Below, piece by piece: positions 9,360 to 18,776 of a stretch of 64,000 nucleotides of DNA (position 1 is its first letter; each line of letters opens with the position of its first letter). This DNA comes from Pistricoccus aurantiacus (GTDB lineage Bacteria > Pseudomonadota > Gammaproteobacteria > Pseudomonadales > Halomonadaceae): assembly GCF_042682565.1 (NCBI RefSeq), contig NZ_JBHUIC010000012.1. The stretch is one strand, 5' to 3'. The notes beneath the pieces were generated by a model. The model did not search any database, was not told where the DNA came from, and was given only the letters and a program-made list of their open reading frames with translations. The position numbers and the translations under genes were made by a program.

Positions 9360-10734
9360 CGGGCGCGACTCCGACATAGTTGGCTTGATCGTCGGTCATG
9401 CGGGTGATCACGCCACCGAATCCTTCGACCATGTAACGTGCGACCTCCTCATCGAGTTGCTTGGGCAGCACCGTCACGGTCAGGGCATCCTGCTGCTCTT
9501 CCCGAGAGACTTCGGCAAAGCGTCGCTCGTAGAGATGTATCTGTGCCAGCACCTGATTGGCAAAGGAACCGTCCATGATACGAGACGGATGCCCTGTGGC
9601 ATTGCCCAGATTGACCAGTCGCCCCTCGGAAAGCAACAAGAGATAGTCGCTGCTGCGGGGATCGAAATCGCCCGGCTTGCTGTCGCGATAGACTTTATGC
9701 ACCTGGGGCTTGATTTCTTCCCAGTGCCATTCACGGCGCATGAAAGCCGTATCGATCTCGTTGTCGAAATGGCCGATGTTGCATACCACCGCGCCTTTCT
9801 TCAGCGCCTTGAGCATGGCCGCGTCACAGGCGTCGATGTTGCCCGTACAGGTCACCACCAGATCGATACCGTTCAGCAGATCGCCATCCACACTATCTTC
9901 GCCCAAATTCTTGCCGTCGATATAAGGCGACACGACCTCGAAGCCGTCCATGCAGGCCTGCATGGCGCAGATGGGATCGATCTCGGTCACCTTGACGATC
10001 ATGCCTTCCTGACGCAGGGAGGCCGCCGAGCCCTTGCCGACGTCCCCATAGCCCACCACCAGCGCTTTCTTGCCCGCCAGCAGATGATCGAGGCCACGCT
10101 TGATGGCGTCGTTGAGGCTGTGGCGACAGCCGTACTTGTTGTCGTTCTTGGACTTGGTGACCGCGTCATTGACGTTGATCGCCGGCACCTTGAGCGTTCC
10201 CGCTCGCAGCATTTCCAGCAGCCGATGCACGCCGGTGGTGGTTTCCTCGCTGATGCCATGAACGGCGTTCAGCAGTTCCGGGCGCTTTTCGTGCAGCAGT
10301 TGAGTCAGATCGCCACCGTCGTCCAGCACCATGTTCGGCGTCCAGCCATCCGCGCCTTCCACGGTTTGCTCGATACACCACCAGAACTCTTCTTCTGTCT
10401 CGCCTTTCCAGGCGAAGACCGGGATACCCGCAGCGGCGATAGCGGCAGCGGCGTGATCCTGAGTCGAGAAAATGTTGCAGGAGGACCAGCGCACGCTTGC
10501 GCCAAGCTCGATCAGCGTCTCGATCAGCACCGCGGTCTGAATGGTCATGTGAATACAGCCAGCGATACGCGCACCCGCCAGAGGCTGACTGTCACGATAC
10601 TTGGCACGAATCTTCATCAACGCCGGCATTTCGGTTTCGGCGATACGAATTTCCTGCCGTCCCCAATCCGCCAGGGCGATATCAGCAACTTTGTAATCCT
10701 GGGCGGCGGCTTGAGTGTTCGCCATAACGGTCAT
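9325..10734 (-). CDS. ahcY: S-adenosylhomocysteine hydrolase
   Basis: 469 aa, the length of the bacterial long form. Conserved features include SCNIFSTQDHAAAAIA, KALVVGYGDVGKGSA (Rossmann NAD site, about residues 222-236), and the C-terminal FKSDEYRY. It hydrolyses S-adenosylhomocysteine to adenosine and homocysteine, relieving product inhibition of methyltransferases. AGGAG stands 8 bases before the ATG at 10734. An SAH riboswitch occupies the leader, so SAH should switch expression on. The 3' end overlaps the diguanylate cyclase start. Confidence 0.98.
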   Translation of the reverse strand: MTVMANTQAAAQDYKVADIALADWGRQEIRIAETEMPALMKIRAKYRDSQPLAGARIAGCIHMTIQTAVLIETLIELGASVRWSSCNIFSTQDHAAAAIAAAGIPVFAWKGETEEEFWWCIEQTVEGADGWTPNMVLDDGGDLTQLLHEKRPELLNAVHGISEETTTGVHRLLEMLRAGTLKVPAINVNDAVTKSKNDNKYGCRHSLNDAIKRGLDHLLAGKKALVVGYGDVGKGSAASLRQEGMIVKVTEIDPICAMQACMDGFEVVSPYIDGKNLGEDSVDGDLLNGIDLVVTCTGNIDACDAAMLKALKKGAVVCNIGHFDNEIDTAFMRREWHWEEIKPQVHKVYRDSKPGDFDPRSSDYLLLLSEGRLVNLGNATGHPSRIMDGSFANQVLAQIHLYERRFAEVSREEQQDALTVTVLPKQLDEEVARYMVEGFGGVITRMTDDQANYVGVAPDGPFKSDEYRY

Positions 10735-10749
10735 TGCTACAACTCCTGA

Positions 10750-10838
10750 AAAACGGGCACCGTTACCGTATAACTGCAGATTCGAGCCTCACCCCGCATC
10801 GATGAAAACCGATCAGGGCTGCAGCGCCCCTCGAACCC
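10750..10838 (-). promoter_or_regulatory. S-adenosylhomocysteine (SAH) riboswitch
   Basis: On the minus strand the leader of ahcY has P1 strands TTCGAG (10835-10830) and CTCGAA (10786-10781), then the family's core GAGGGGCGCTGCAGCCC next to P1, GAGGCTCG closing it, and AACGGTGCCC downstream (10764-10755). The pseudoknot GGGCGC with GTGCCC replaces the family's common GAGCGC with GCGCTC, a compensatory change. SAH riboswitches are on-switches upstream of SAH recycling genes, exactly the position seen here. Boundaries are approximate. Confidence 0.85.
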
Positions 10839-10952
10839 GAAGCCTGTGTAAAGCCATCTATCTTATCACGTCGACAATGCCGGTGAGCCAGCCTGGGCCA
10901 ACCCGCTTTCTGACGACTGTTTCCTACCATTTCTTCCAGCCACCCCTTCCAG

Positions 10953-11315
10953 CTACTTCGCTTCGCTGTCGCCGGTTTCCTGAATCTCCGCCCCTTCCTT
11001 TTCCGACGGGTCGGAAGATCGAGAAGGCTGTGCATCCTCGGTCAGGTTGGAAGGCTTGGGGGACTCGTCTTTTGATGAAGAACCGGAAGGCTCGGCAGGC
11101 TGCTCGCTGGCGGATCTCTTGGCGCGCCCTTCTTGGGGACGTTGTGACGAAGGCCTATCCTGGCGATTGACCGCTCGACGGCTTTCCTGCATTACCTGCT
11201 GCGTGCTCTCGGGCGCCCCCTCCGGGCGCACGCGCTGCGGAGCATCCTCCTCGCCGCATCCTGCCAACAACGCGGCCGCCAGGACAGCGGCGGCAAAACT
11301 GCCAAGTCGATTCAT
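10953..11315 (-). CDS. Small disordered lipoprotein
   Basis: 120 aa. The start at 11315 (AAGGAG upstream) gives a lipoprotein signal with lipobox LLAGC (Cys21), so the mature protein should be lipid-anchored. The remaining ~100 residues are Ser, Glu, Pro and Lys rich with no recognisable fold, ending EIQETGDSEAK. An upstream in-frame ATG at 11378 would spoil the signal. No function can be assigned. It lies just upstream of the ahcY leader on the same strand. Confidence 0.75.
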   Translation of the reverse strand: MNRLGSFAAAVLAAALLAGCGEEDAPQRVRPEGAPESTQQVMQESRRAVNRQDRPSSQRPQEGRAKRSASEQPAEPSGSSSKDESPKPSNLTEDAQPSRSSDPSEKEGAEIQETGDSEAK

Positions 11316-11405
11316 GATGCGCTCCTTGCTGAATGAGTGCTCTACCACAAAAACGGTATCGGTCAAATATGACGCCACATCACCCGGGTGTCCATAAACC
11401 GGGGG

Positions 11406-12656
11406 TCAATCCCTCGCTTGCGGCGACTGGTTTACGACGCCTTCGACGACCTTGCCGATGGTCAACCCCTGCACCAGAATCGAAAACAGCACGATCAGGT
11501 AAGTGGCCAGCACCAAAGGCTCACGATAATCCACTACAGGCAGCCCTAGCGCCAGCGCCACGGAAATCCCGCCCCGCAGGCCACCCCAGGTCAGCACCCG
11601 GGTCATGCCCGGACGAAACGGAAACCAGCGCCGCAGCAACGCCAACGGTATGCCGATGGTCATGAAGCGAGTCGCCAGCATGATCGCAATCAATGGCAGC
11701 ACCACACCGAAATAGGCCCATTGAAAAGGAATCAGCAAGAGCTCGAGGCCGATCAGCACGAACAGAATCGCATTGAGCATTTCATCGATCAGTTCCCAGA
11801 AGCCGTCCATGTAGGCGCGGGTACTGTCGGACATGGCACCGATCCGGGCCATGTTACCGATGATCAACCCCGCCACCACCATGGCGATGGGACCGGATAC
11901 GTGAAGCCTGAGCGCCAGCGCATAGCCGCCGATGACCAGCGCCAGGGACAGCAGCACTTCCACCTGATACTGATCGATGGACTTCATCAGCCGATACACC
12001 AGAGCGCCGATGATGACACCCAGCAAGATGCCGCCGCCGGCTTCCTGCAGAAACAGCAGGCTGACATGCCCGACGGTCAACGCCTCCTCGGCGGTGGCGG
12101 CGCTCAGCAGCGTCGAGAACACCACGATCGCCACTCCATCATTGAACAACGACTCACCGACGATTCTCACTTCCATATCCGGCGGTGCGCCGGCGCTTCG
12201 CAAGATACCCAGCACCGCAATGGGATCCGTCGGCGCGATCAGAGCGCCGAATACCAGACACCAGATCCAGGGCACCTGGATGTCGAACAGGCCAAATAGC
12301 CACCAGGCCGCGCTTCCCACCGCCAAGGTTGAAATCACCACGCCAACGGTCGCCAGAAACCCGATGGACCAGCGGTAGCGCTTGAGCTGGCCCAGATCCA
12401 CATGCAAGGCGCCGGCGAACAGCAGAAACGACAGCATGCCCTCCATCAGCAGCTCGCTGAAATCGATTCGGGCGAGCCAGTCCTCGGCGCGATCCGTCAC
12501 CAGGGTAAAACCCAGGTGATGAATACCCATCAGACCAAGGGAGAAGATCAGCGCGATCACCATCACGCCGATGGTGGCGGGCAGGTGCACGACGCGTGCA
12601 TTGAACCAGGCGAACAGCGCGGTCACGCTGATGAAAAGGGCGGTGAGATTGAGCAC
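11406..12656 (-). CDS. CPA1-family Na+/H+ antiporter (NhaP type)
   Basis: 416 aa from a GTG start at 12656, chosen because AAGGAG stands before it and because the only upstream ATG lies beyond the metK terminator hairpin. About 12 hydrophobic segments; the conserved GALIAPTDPIAVLGILR and VGESLFNDGVAIVVF stretches carry the paired acidic ion-binding residues of the CPA1 family. It exchanges cytoplasmic Na+ (or K+) for protons in the inner membrane, a salt and pH homeostasis role. Confidence 0.92.
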   Translation of the reverse strand: MLNLTALFISVTALFAWFNARVVHLPATIGVMVIALIFSLGLMGIHHLGFTLVTDRAEDWLARIDFSELLMEGMLSFLLFAGALHVDLGQLKRYRWSIGFLATVGVVISTLAVGSAAWWLFGLFDIQVPWIWCLVFGALIAPTDPIAVLGILRSAGAPPDMEVRIVGESLFNDGVAIVVFSTLLSAATAEEALTVGHVSLLFLQEAGGGILLGVIIGALVYRLMKSIDQYQVEVLLSLALVIGGYALALRLHVSGPIAMVVAGLIIGNMARIGAMSDSTRAYMDGFWELIDEMLNAILFVLIGLELLLIPFQWAYFGVVLPLIAIMLATRFMTIGIPLALLRRWFPFRPGMTRVLTWGGLRGGISVALALGLPVVDYREPLVLATYLIVLFSILVQGLTIGKVVEGVVNQSPQARD

Positions 12657-12680
12657 GAGACGACTCCTTGTCCAAGGCAA

Positions 12681-12716
12681 AACGACGGAATCGGTACGCC
12701 GATTCCGTCGTTTCAT
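12681..12716 (-). terminator. metK rho-independent terminator
   Basis: A perfect 14-bp stem (12681-12694 with 12699-12712, TACG loop) lies just after the metK stop; on the minus strand it is followed by a short T run. It also lies inside the apparent upstream extension of the antiporter frame, which supports the GTG start at 12656. Confidence 0.85.
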
Positions 12717-12733
12717 TCAGGTCGCTGCGGCGC

Positions 12734-13954
12734 CTAGAGTCCTGCGGCGGCCCGCAGGGCCTCTGCCTTGTCGATCTTTTCCCAGGGGAAGGCAGTGAAG
12801 GTCTCGCTGTGGGACTCGCCGTCGACATCCTTCCATCGGTAGGTCGACTCGAAGGGCTCGCGACCGAAATGGCCGTAGGCGGCGGTCAACCGATACATGG
12901 GATGCAGAAGATCGAGCATGCGCGTAATGGCATGCGGGCGCAGGTCGAAATGCTCCCGCACCAGCTCGACGATCTTGGCGTCACTGATCTTGCCGGTACC
13001 GAAGGTGTTGACCGATACCGACGTCGGCTCCGCCACGCCGATGGCGTAGGACACCTGGATCTCGCACTTGTCCGCGAGCCCCGCGGCAACCAGGTTCTTG
13101 GCCACGTAGCGCCCGGCGTAGGCGGCGCTGCGATCGACCTTGGAGGGATCCTTGCCGGAGAAGGCGCCGCCGCCGTGGCGCGCCATGCCGCCGTAGGTAT
13201 CGACGATGATCTTGCGCCCGGTCAGACCGCAATCCCCCACTGGGCCGCCGATCACGAACTTGCCGGTGGGATTGATGTGATAGCGGGTCGACTTGCTCAG
13301 CCACTCTTCCGGCAGTACCTGCTCGATGATTTCCCGGCGCACCATCTGCCGCAGTGCCTGCTGATCGATGTCCGGATCATGCTGGGTGGAAAACACCACC
13401 GCGTCCACGGCGCAGGGCTTGCCCTGCTCATCGTAGCGGAAGGTGATCTGACTCTTGGCGTCCGGACGCAACCAGGGCAGCAGACCATTCTTGCGCAGTG
13501 CCGCCTGGCGCTCCACCAATCGATGGGCGTAATGGATCGGCGCCGGCATGTAGGAATCCGTCTCGTTGGTGGCATAGCCGAACATCAGGCCCTGATCCCC
13601 GGCACCCTGGTCTTCGGGCTTGCTGCGATTCACTCCCTGGGCGATGTCCACGCTCTGCTTGCCGATCAGATTGAGCACGCCGCAGGTTTCCCCATCGAAA
13701 CCCACTTCGGAGGAAGTGTAGCCGATGTCCAGGATCACCCGGCGCACCAGGTCCTCGAGGTCCACCCAGGCGGTGGTGCTGATCTCGCCGGCCACGATGG
13801 CGACCCCGGTCTTGACCAGGGTTTCGCACGCCACCCGCGCCTGCTTGTCCCGAGCGATAATGGCATCGAGCACCGCATCGGAAATCTGGTCGGCGATCTT
13901 GTCCGGGTGCCCTTCGGAGACGGACTCGGAAGTAAACAGGGAATATTCGCTCAT
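12734..13954 (-). CDS. metK: S-adenosylmethionine synthetase
   Basis: 406 aa. Begins MSEYSLFTSESVSEGHPDK, with GHPDKIADQISDA forming the ATP/methionine site; the ATP-binding signatures GAGDQGLMFGYA (about residue 118) and GGGAFSGKDPSKVDRS (about 260) are intact. It makes SAM from methionine and ATP in the cytosol as a tetramer. AAGGA precedes the ATG. It is divergent from tkt across 246 bases in which no SAM-sensing element was recognised. Confidence 0.98.
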   Translation of the reverse strand: MSEYSLFTSESVSEGHPDKIADQISDAVLDAIIARDKQARVACETLVKTGVAIVAGEISTTAWVDLEDLVRRVILDIGYTSSEVGFDGETCGVLNLIGKQSVDIAQGVNRSKPEDQGAGDQGLMFGYATNETDSYMPAPIHYAHRLVERQAALRKNGLLPWLRPDAKSQITFRYDEQGKPCAVDAVVFSTQHDPDIDQQALRQMVRREIIEQVLPEEWLSKSTRYHINPTGKFVIGGPVGDCGLTGRKIIVDTYGGMARHGGGAFSGKDPSKVDRSAAYAGRYVAKNLVAAGLADKCEIQVSYAIGVAEPTSVSVNTFGTGKISDAKIVELVREHFDLRPHAITRMLDLLHPMYRLTAAYGHFGREPFESTYRWKDVDGESHSETFTAFPWEKIDKAEALRAAAGL

Positions 13955-14200
13955 GGCATGCGTGGTCCTTCTGCAATTGGCTGGTCGTGGCTGGAAGCCC
14001 CGCTATTTGATCGAGAATTCTACACCGAGACCGACAGGCGGTAAATTTGCCGCTCCGGCGCTTCTCGGCGACAATATCTCACAGTTCACGGCTCGCGCTT
14101 GCCGCATCCTCTGCGGTATCGTTCGATCAAACTATCCCTTGTCAGCCTGAATCCTATCAAGTCATCAGCCTCAGCGGCCCCCAGGTGAGGAGCTATCTTC

Positions 14201-16198
14201 ATGCCATCTCGTTTCGAACTGGCCAACGCGATTCGCGCCCTGTCCATGGATGCGGTGCAAAAAGCCAAGTCCGGCCATCCCGGCGCCCCCATGGGCATGG
14301 CGGATATCGCCCAGGTGCTATGGAACGACTACCTTCAGCACAACCCCGACAATCCCAGGTGGGCCAACCGTGACCGCTTCGTGCTTTCCAACGGCCATGG
14401 CTCAATGCTGCTGTATTCGCTTTTGCACCTTTCCGGCTACGACATCAGCCTGGAAGACCTTCAGCGCTTTCGTCAATTGCATTCCAAGACCCCCGGCCAC
14501 CCGGAATTCGGCTACGCGCCCGGGGTGGAAACCACCACCGGCCCGCTGGGACAGGGGCTTGCCAATGCGGTGGGCATGGCCATCGCCGAGCGTACCCTGG
14601 CGGCTCAGTTCAACCGTCCGGGGCACGAGATCGTCGATCACCGCACCTACTGCTTCGTCGGCGACGGCTGCCTGATGGAAGGCATTTCCCACGAGGTGGC
14701 GTCCTTCGCCGGCACCCAGGGCCTGGGCAAGCTGACCGTCTTCTATGACGACAACGGCATTTCCATCGACGGCGAGGTCGAGGGCTGGTTCACCGACGAT
14801 ACCGCCAAGCGTTTCGAGGCCTACGGCTGGCACGTGGTACCCAACGTCGACGGCCACAGCCCGGAGGAAATCAAGGCCGCCATCGAACTGGCCAGGAACC
14901 ACGACGAGCGCCCCAGCCTGATCATCTGCAAGACCGTGATCGGCTTCGGCGCTCCCAACAAGCAGGGCACCGAGTCCTGTCATGGCGCGCCCCTGGGCGA
15001 GAGCGAGGTGGCCGCCGCCCGCAAGCAGCTCGATTGGCCCCATGCGCCCTTTCATATCCCCGAGTCTATCTATCGGGGCTGGGATGCCACCGAACAAGGC
15101 CAGGAGCGGGAAAGCGAGTGGCAGACGCGCTTCGAGCGCTACGCTTCGGATTACCCGGAAGAGGCTCGGGAGTTCAAGCGGCGCATGGTCTGCGATCTGC
15201 CCGTCGAGCTGAACTGCGAGACCCTGATCGAGCAGCTTCAGGAAAAGGGCGAAAGCCTGGCCACGCGCAAGGCTTCGCTCCTGTGCCTCAACGAGCTGGG
15301 ACCGCAGCTGCCGGAGTTGCTGGGGGGCAGCGCGGATCTCGCGCCCTCGAACCTGACCTTCTGGAAGGGTGCCAAGGCGATTTCCCGGGAAGACGCCAGC
15401 GGCAATTATCTCCACTACGGCGTACGCGAGTTCGGCATGGGGGGAATAATCAACGGCATCGTGCTGCACGGCGGCTTCATTCCCTACGGGGCCACCTTCC
15501 TGACATTCATGGAATACATGCACAACGCGGTGCGCATGGCGGCCCTGATCGGCAAGCGCGCCATCTACGTGTTCACCCATGATTCCATCGGCCTGGGAGA
15601 AGACGGCCCCACCCATCAACCCATCGAGCAGCTTTCCGCCCTGCGCAGCACGCCGAACCTGTCTACCTGGCGCCCCTGCGACGCGGTGGAAACCGCCGTG
15701 GCCTGGCGCGCCGCCCTCACCCGCAACGCCGGTCCCACCGCCCTGGTGCTGTCTCGCCAGACACTGGATCACCAGGCTCGCGACAAGCAGGTACTTGGCA
15801 ACGTGCGACGCGGCGGCTATGTGCTGAAAGACGCCGAAGGCGCCCCGGAACTGATCCTGATCGCCACCGGCTCGGAGGTCGGACTGGCAGTGCAGGCGGC
15901 GGAAACCCTCGAAGCCTCCGGCAAGGCAGTGCGGGTGGTCTCCCTGCCCTCGACGGACGTCTTCGACGCTCAGGCTCCGGAATACCGCGAAAGCGTGCTG
16001 CCCAGAGCGGTGACCGCGCGGATCGCCATCGAAGCCAGCCATCGGGACTACTGGTACAAGTATGTCGGCCTGGACGGCACCGTCATCGGCATGAAGACCT
16101 TCGGCGAGTCCGCCCCGGCGGAGGACCTGTTCCGCCACTTCGGCTTCACCGCGGACAATGTCGTCGCCCAGGCAAACACCCTGCTGGAGTCGAAATAG
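14201..16198 (+). CDS. tkt: Transketolase
   Basis: 665 aa, the usual length. The N-terminus carries GHPGAPMGMADIAQVLW, the thiamine diphosphate motif begins at VGDGCLMEGISHE and runs to DDNGISIDGE, and the pyrimidine domain shows the catalytic Glu region around REFGMGGIINGI. It moves two-carbon units between pentose phosphate sugars. Good SD (GAGGAG) before the ATG at 14201. With epd, pgk and fba downstream it forms the block of central carbon genes often found near metK in gammaproteobacteria. Confidence 0.98.
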   Translation: MPSRFELANAIRALSMDAVQKAKSGHPGAPMGMADIAQVLWNDYLQHNPDNPRWANRDRFVLSNGHGSMLLYSLLHLSGYDISLEDLQRFRQLHSKTPGHPEFGYAPGVETTTGPLGQGLANAVGMAIAERTLAAQFNRPGHEIVDHRTYCFVGDGCLMEGISHEVASFAGTQGLGKLTVFYDDNGISIDGEVEGWFTDDTAKRFEAYGWHVVPNVDGHSPEEIKAAIELARNHDERPSLIICKTVIGFGAPNKQGTESCHGAPLGESEVAAARKQLDWPHAPFHIPESIYRGWDATEQGQERESEWQTRFERYASDYPEEAREFKRRMVCDLPVELNCETLIEQLQEKGESLATRKASLLCLNELGPQLPELLGGSADLAPSNLTFWKGAKAISREDASGNYLHYGVREFGMGGIINGIVLHGGFIPYGATFLTFMEYMHNAVRMAALIGKRAIYVFTHDSIGLGEDGPTHQPIEQLSALRSTPNLSTWRPCDAVETAVAWRAALTRNAGPTALVLSRQTLDHQARDKQVLGNVRRGGYVLKDAEGAPELILIATGSEVGLAVQAAETLEASGKAVRVVSLPSTDVFDAQAPEYRESVLPRAVTARIAIEASHRDYWYKYVGLDGTVIGMKTFGESAPAEDLFRHFGFTADNVVAQANTLLESK

Positions 16199-16259
16199 CG
16201 CGTCGATGAGCGTCAAGTCAAGCGGCATGACGTTGATGTGAATTTGGCATGAAACTATC

Positions 16260-16282
16260 GGGCCCCGGCAATGCCGGGGCCC
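16260..16282. terminator. Strong GC hairpin between tkt and class I aldolase
   Basis: GGGCCCCGGC (16260-16269) pairs with GCCGGGGCCC (16273-16282) over a three-base loop, between two convergent genes. There is no clear T tract next to the stem on either strand, so it may be a weak or Rho-assisted terminator or an mRNA 3'-end stabiliser. Confidence 0.5.
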
Positions 16283-16319
16283 GGTGCGTTCGCGAACAGA
16301 TTTTTAACGTCGGCGTTTC

Positions 16320-17375
16320 CTAGGCGATGGTCACGTCTTTCGACAGATACACATCCTGAATCGCGTTGAGCAACTCCACCCCCTCCTTCATCGGCTTCTG
16401 GAACGCCTTGCGCCCGGAGATCAAGCCCATGCCGCCGGCACGCTTGTTGATCACCGCAGTGCGTACCGCCTCGCTCAGATCCGACTGGCCCTTGGAGCCT
16501 CCGCCGGAGTTGATCAGCCCGGCGCGGCCCATGTAGCAGTTGGCCACCTGATAACGGGCCAGGTCGATGGGGTGGTCCGACGTCAGTTCGCTGTAGACCT
16601 TGTCATGGGTATGACCGAAGCCCACCGCCTTGTAGCCGCCGTTGTTCTCGGGAAGCTTCTGCTTGACGATATCCGCCTTGATGGTGGCCGCCAGATGAAT
16701 GGCCTGGCCGGTCAGGTCGGAAGCGACGTGATAGTCCGTGCCGTCCTTCTTGAACTCGGAATTGCGCAGGTAGGACCACAGCACCGTCACCATGCCCAGC
16801 TCGTGGGCACGTTCGAAGGCGTCGCTGATTTCCATGATCTGACGACGGCTGTCCGGAGAGCCATAATAGATGGTGGCTCCCACGGCGATGCAGCCCATGT
16901 TGTGGGCCTGCTCCACCTCGGCGAACAGGGTCTGATCGTAGATCGCCGGGTAGGTGAGGGTCTCGTTGTGATTGAGCTTGAGCATCATCGGAATCTTGTG
17001 GGCGTAACGCCGCGCCACGGAAGACAGTACCCCCAGGGTCGAGGCCACGCAGTTGCAACCCCCTTCGATGGCCAGCTCGACGATATTCTTGGGATCGAAA
17101 TACATGGGATTGGGGGCAAAAGACGCGCCGGCGGAATGCTCGATACCCTGATCCACCGGCAACAGCCCCAGGTAGCCGGTACCCGCCAGGCGGCCATGAT
17201 TGAACAGGGTCTGCATGTTGCGCATCACGTGAGGGCTACGGTCGCTGTCCGCCATCACCCGATCGACGAAATCCGGCCCGGGCAGATACAGATCTTCCTT
17301 GCGGAAGCCGCTGCAGGTATGGCCGAGCAGGCTATCCGCCTCGTCACCCAGCAGCTTGGTAATATCGGTGGTCAT
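16320..17375 (-). CDS. fbaB: Class I fructose-bisphosphate aldolase (FbaB/DhnA type)
   Basis: 351 aa. Characteristic stretches are LLPVDQGIEHSAG, IPMMLKLNHNETLTYP (Schiff-base lysine region near residue 130) and GATIYYGSPDSRRQI. This family makes a lysine Schiff base with dihydroxyacetone phosphate and needs no metal. It is in addition to the class II aldolase at 19983. FbaB is associated with gluconeogenic growth in enteric bacteria; the same is only a guess here. GGAGG precedes the ATG. Divergent from epd across 258 bases. Confidence 0.93.
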   Translation of the reverse strand: MTTDITKLLGDEADSLLGHTCSGFRKEDLYLPGPDFVDRVMADSDRSPHVMRNMQTLFNHGRLAGTGYLGLLPVDQGIEHSAGASFAPNPMYFDPKNIVELAIEGGCNCVASTLGVLSSVARRYAHKIPMMLKLNHNETLTYPAIYDQTLFAEVEQAHNMGCIAVGATIYYGSPDSRRQIMEISDAFERAHELGMVTVLWSYLRNSEFKKDGTDYHVASDLTGQAIHLAATIKADIVKQKLPENNGGYKAVGFGHTHDKVYSELTSDHPIDLARYQVANCYMGRAGLINSGGGSKGQSDLSEAVRTAVINKRAGGMGLISGRKAFQKPMKEGVELLNAIQDVYLSKDVTIA

Positions 17376-17633
17376 GTTTTTCCTCCAGTGAATAGGGGTT
17401 CAGCAAATGTGGGGTAAGTGTCGCGATACCTCGGGCCTTGAGTACACCTTGTCGGCGACATACGCACAAGCTACCCATGTTCCCGGGCCGAGGCCAGTAT
17501 CAATCTTCTAGGAACCCGCTTTCGAGGATTCGCTTTCAGAGGGTCCCTCTCGGGGACTCGACGTTCCACGCCTGCAGTTGATGGACTTTTACGCTAGAAT
17601 CGCGGTTTTCTCGACGCCAAGAGTCGCTGCCCC

Positions 17634-18722
17634 ATGGCTTATCGCATCGCCATCAACGGTTACGGTCGCATCGGCCAGTGCGTCCTGCGCGCGCTGGCCG
17701 AGCGCGCCGACGACGCGACGCGGCCGGCGCTCGAGATCGTGGCGATCAACGAGCTTTCCGATCTCGATACCATTGCCTATCTGACCCGTTATGACACCAC
17801 TCACGGCCGCTTTCCCGGACAGGTAGAAAGCCGCGACGGCCACTTATGGATCAACGGCCACGGCATTCGTGTGCTCTCGGAGGCGGAGCCGGAACATCTG
17901 CCCTGGCAGTCGTTGGATATCGACCTGCTGCTGGAATGCTCCGGCAGTTTCAAGGATCGTGCCACCGCGACTCGCTACCTGAACGCCGGGGCAAAACGTC
18001 TGCTGTTTTCCCAGCCGGCGGAAAGCGACGTGGACGCGACGGTGGTGGTGGGCATCAACGATCACATCCTGAGCGGCGAGGAACGCATCGTCTCCGCCGC
18101 CTCCTGTACCACCAACTGCCTGATACCGTTGCTGACGGTGCTCGACGAAGCGCTGGGGGTGGAGCACGGCGTCACCACCACGATCCACTCGGCGATGAAC
18201 GATCAGCCGGTGATCGACGCCTATCACCAGACGGATCTGCGCCTGACCCGTTCCGCCATGCAGTCCATCGTGCCGGTGGATACGGGGCTGGCGAAGGGGA
18301 TCAATCGACTGATGCCGCATCTGGCGAACCGTTTCGAATGTCTGCACGTGCGCGTGCCCACCATCAACGTCTCCGCCATGGATGTCTCGGTGTGCGTACG
18401 CAATGCCGCGGACGCCACTCGAGTCAACGACCTGCTGGAAGCGGCCTGCAACGGGCGTCTCGCGGGGCTGATCGGGTTCTCCCGAGAGCCCACCGCCTCC
18501 ATCGACTTCAACCACGATCCGCGTTCGGGCGTCGTCGACGCTACCCAGACCCGGGTCGCCGGCGGCCACCTGGTCAAGCTTTTATGCTGGTTCGACAACG
18601 AATGGGGATTCGCCAATCGCATGCTCGATATCGCCGAGCGGCTGGCGGAGCGAACTTCGCTGTCGGCTGCTCGATCGCCAGTCGAACAGCCTCTCGTCGA
18701 GCCGCAGGGCAAGGTGCTCTAG
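17634..18722 (+). CDS. epd: D-erythrose-4-phosphate dehydrogenase
   Basis: 362 aa GAPDH-superfamily enzyme. The NAD fold begins INGYGRIGQ and the catalytic Cys is in SAASCTTNC (about residues 156-164). SAMNDQPVIDAYH and SIVPVDTGLAKGI are closer to Epd than to GapA, and its place before pgk and class II fba matches E. coli epd-pgk-fbaA. Epd makes 4-phosphoerythronate for pyridoxal phosphate synthesis; many relatives also have GAPDH activity, and no other gap gene is in the window. Pgk starts 54 bases downstream. Confidence 0.9.
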   Translation: MAYRIAINGYGRIGQCVLRALAERADDATRPALEIVAINELSDLDTIAYLTRYDTTHGRFPGQVESRDGHLWINGHGIRVLSEAEPEHLPWQSLDIDLLLECSGSFKDRATATRYLNAGAKRLLFSQPAESDVDATVVVGINDHILSGEERIVSAASCTTNCLIPLLTVLDEALGVEHGVTTTIHSAMNDQPVIDAYHQTDLRLTRSAMQSIVPVDTGLAKGINRLMPHLANRFECLHVRVPTINVSAMDVSVCVRNAADATRVNDLLEAACNGRLAGLIGFSREPTASIDFNHDPRSGVVDATQTRVAGGHLVKLLCWFDNEWGFANRMLDIAERLAERTSLSAARSPVEQPLVEPQGKVL

Positions 18723-18776
18723 CGCGCCTTTGCCTATCGCTTGCTTTTCGAATGACTATCTCGAGGACTTCTATCG

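Noticed and set aside
12657..12716. ATG-initiated N-terminal extension of the antiporter
   Set aside because: The DNA is the metK terminator hairpin, and a GTG with AAGGAG follows directly after it.
13955..14200. SAM riboswitch in the metK-tkt gap
   Set aside because: No pattern of any SAM riboswitch class was recognised; the region seems to be a plain divergent promoter.
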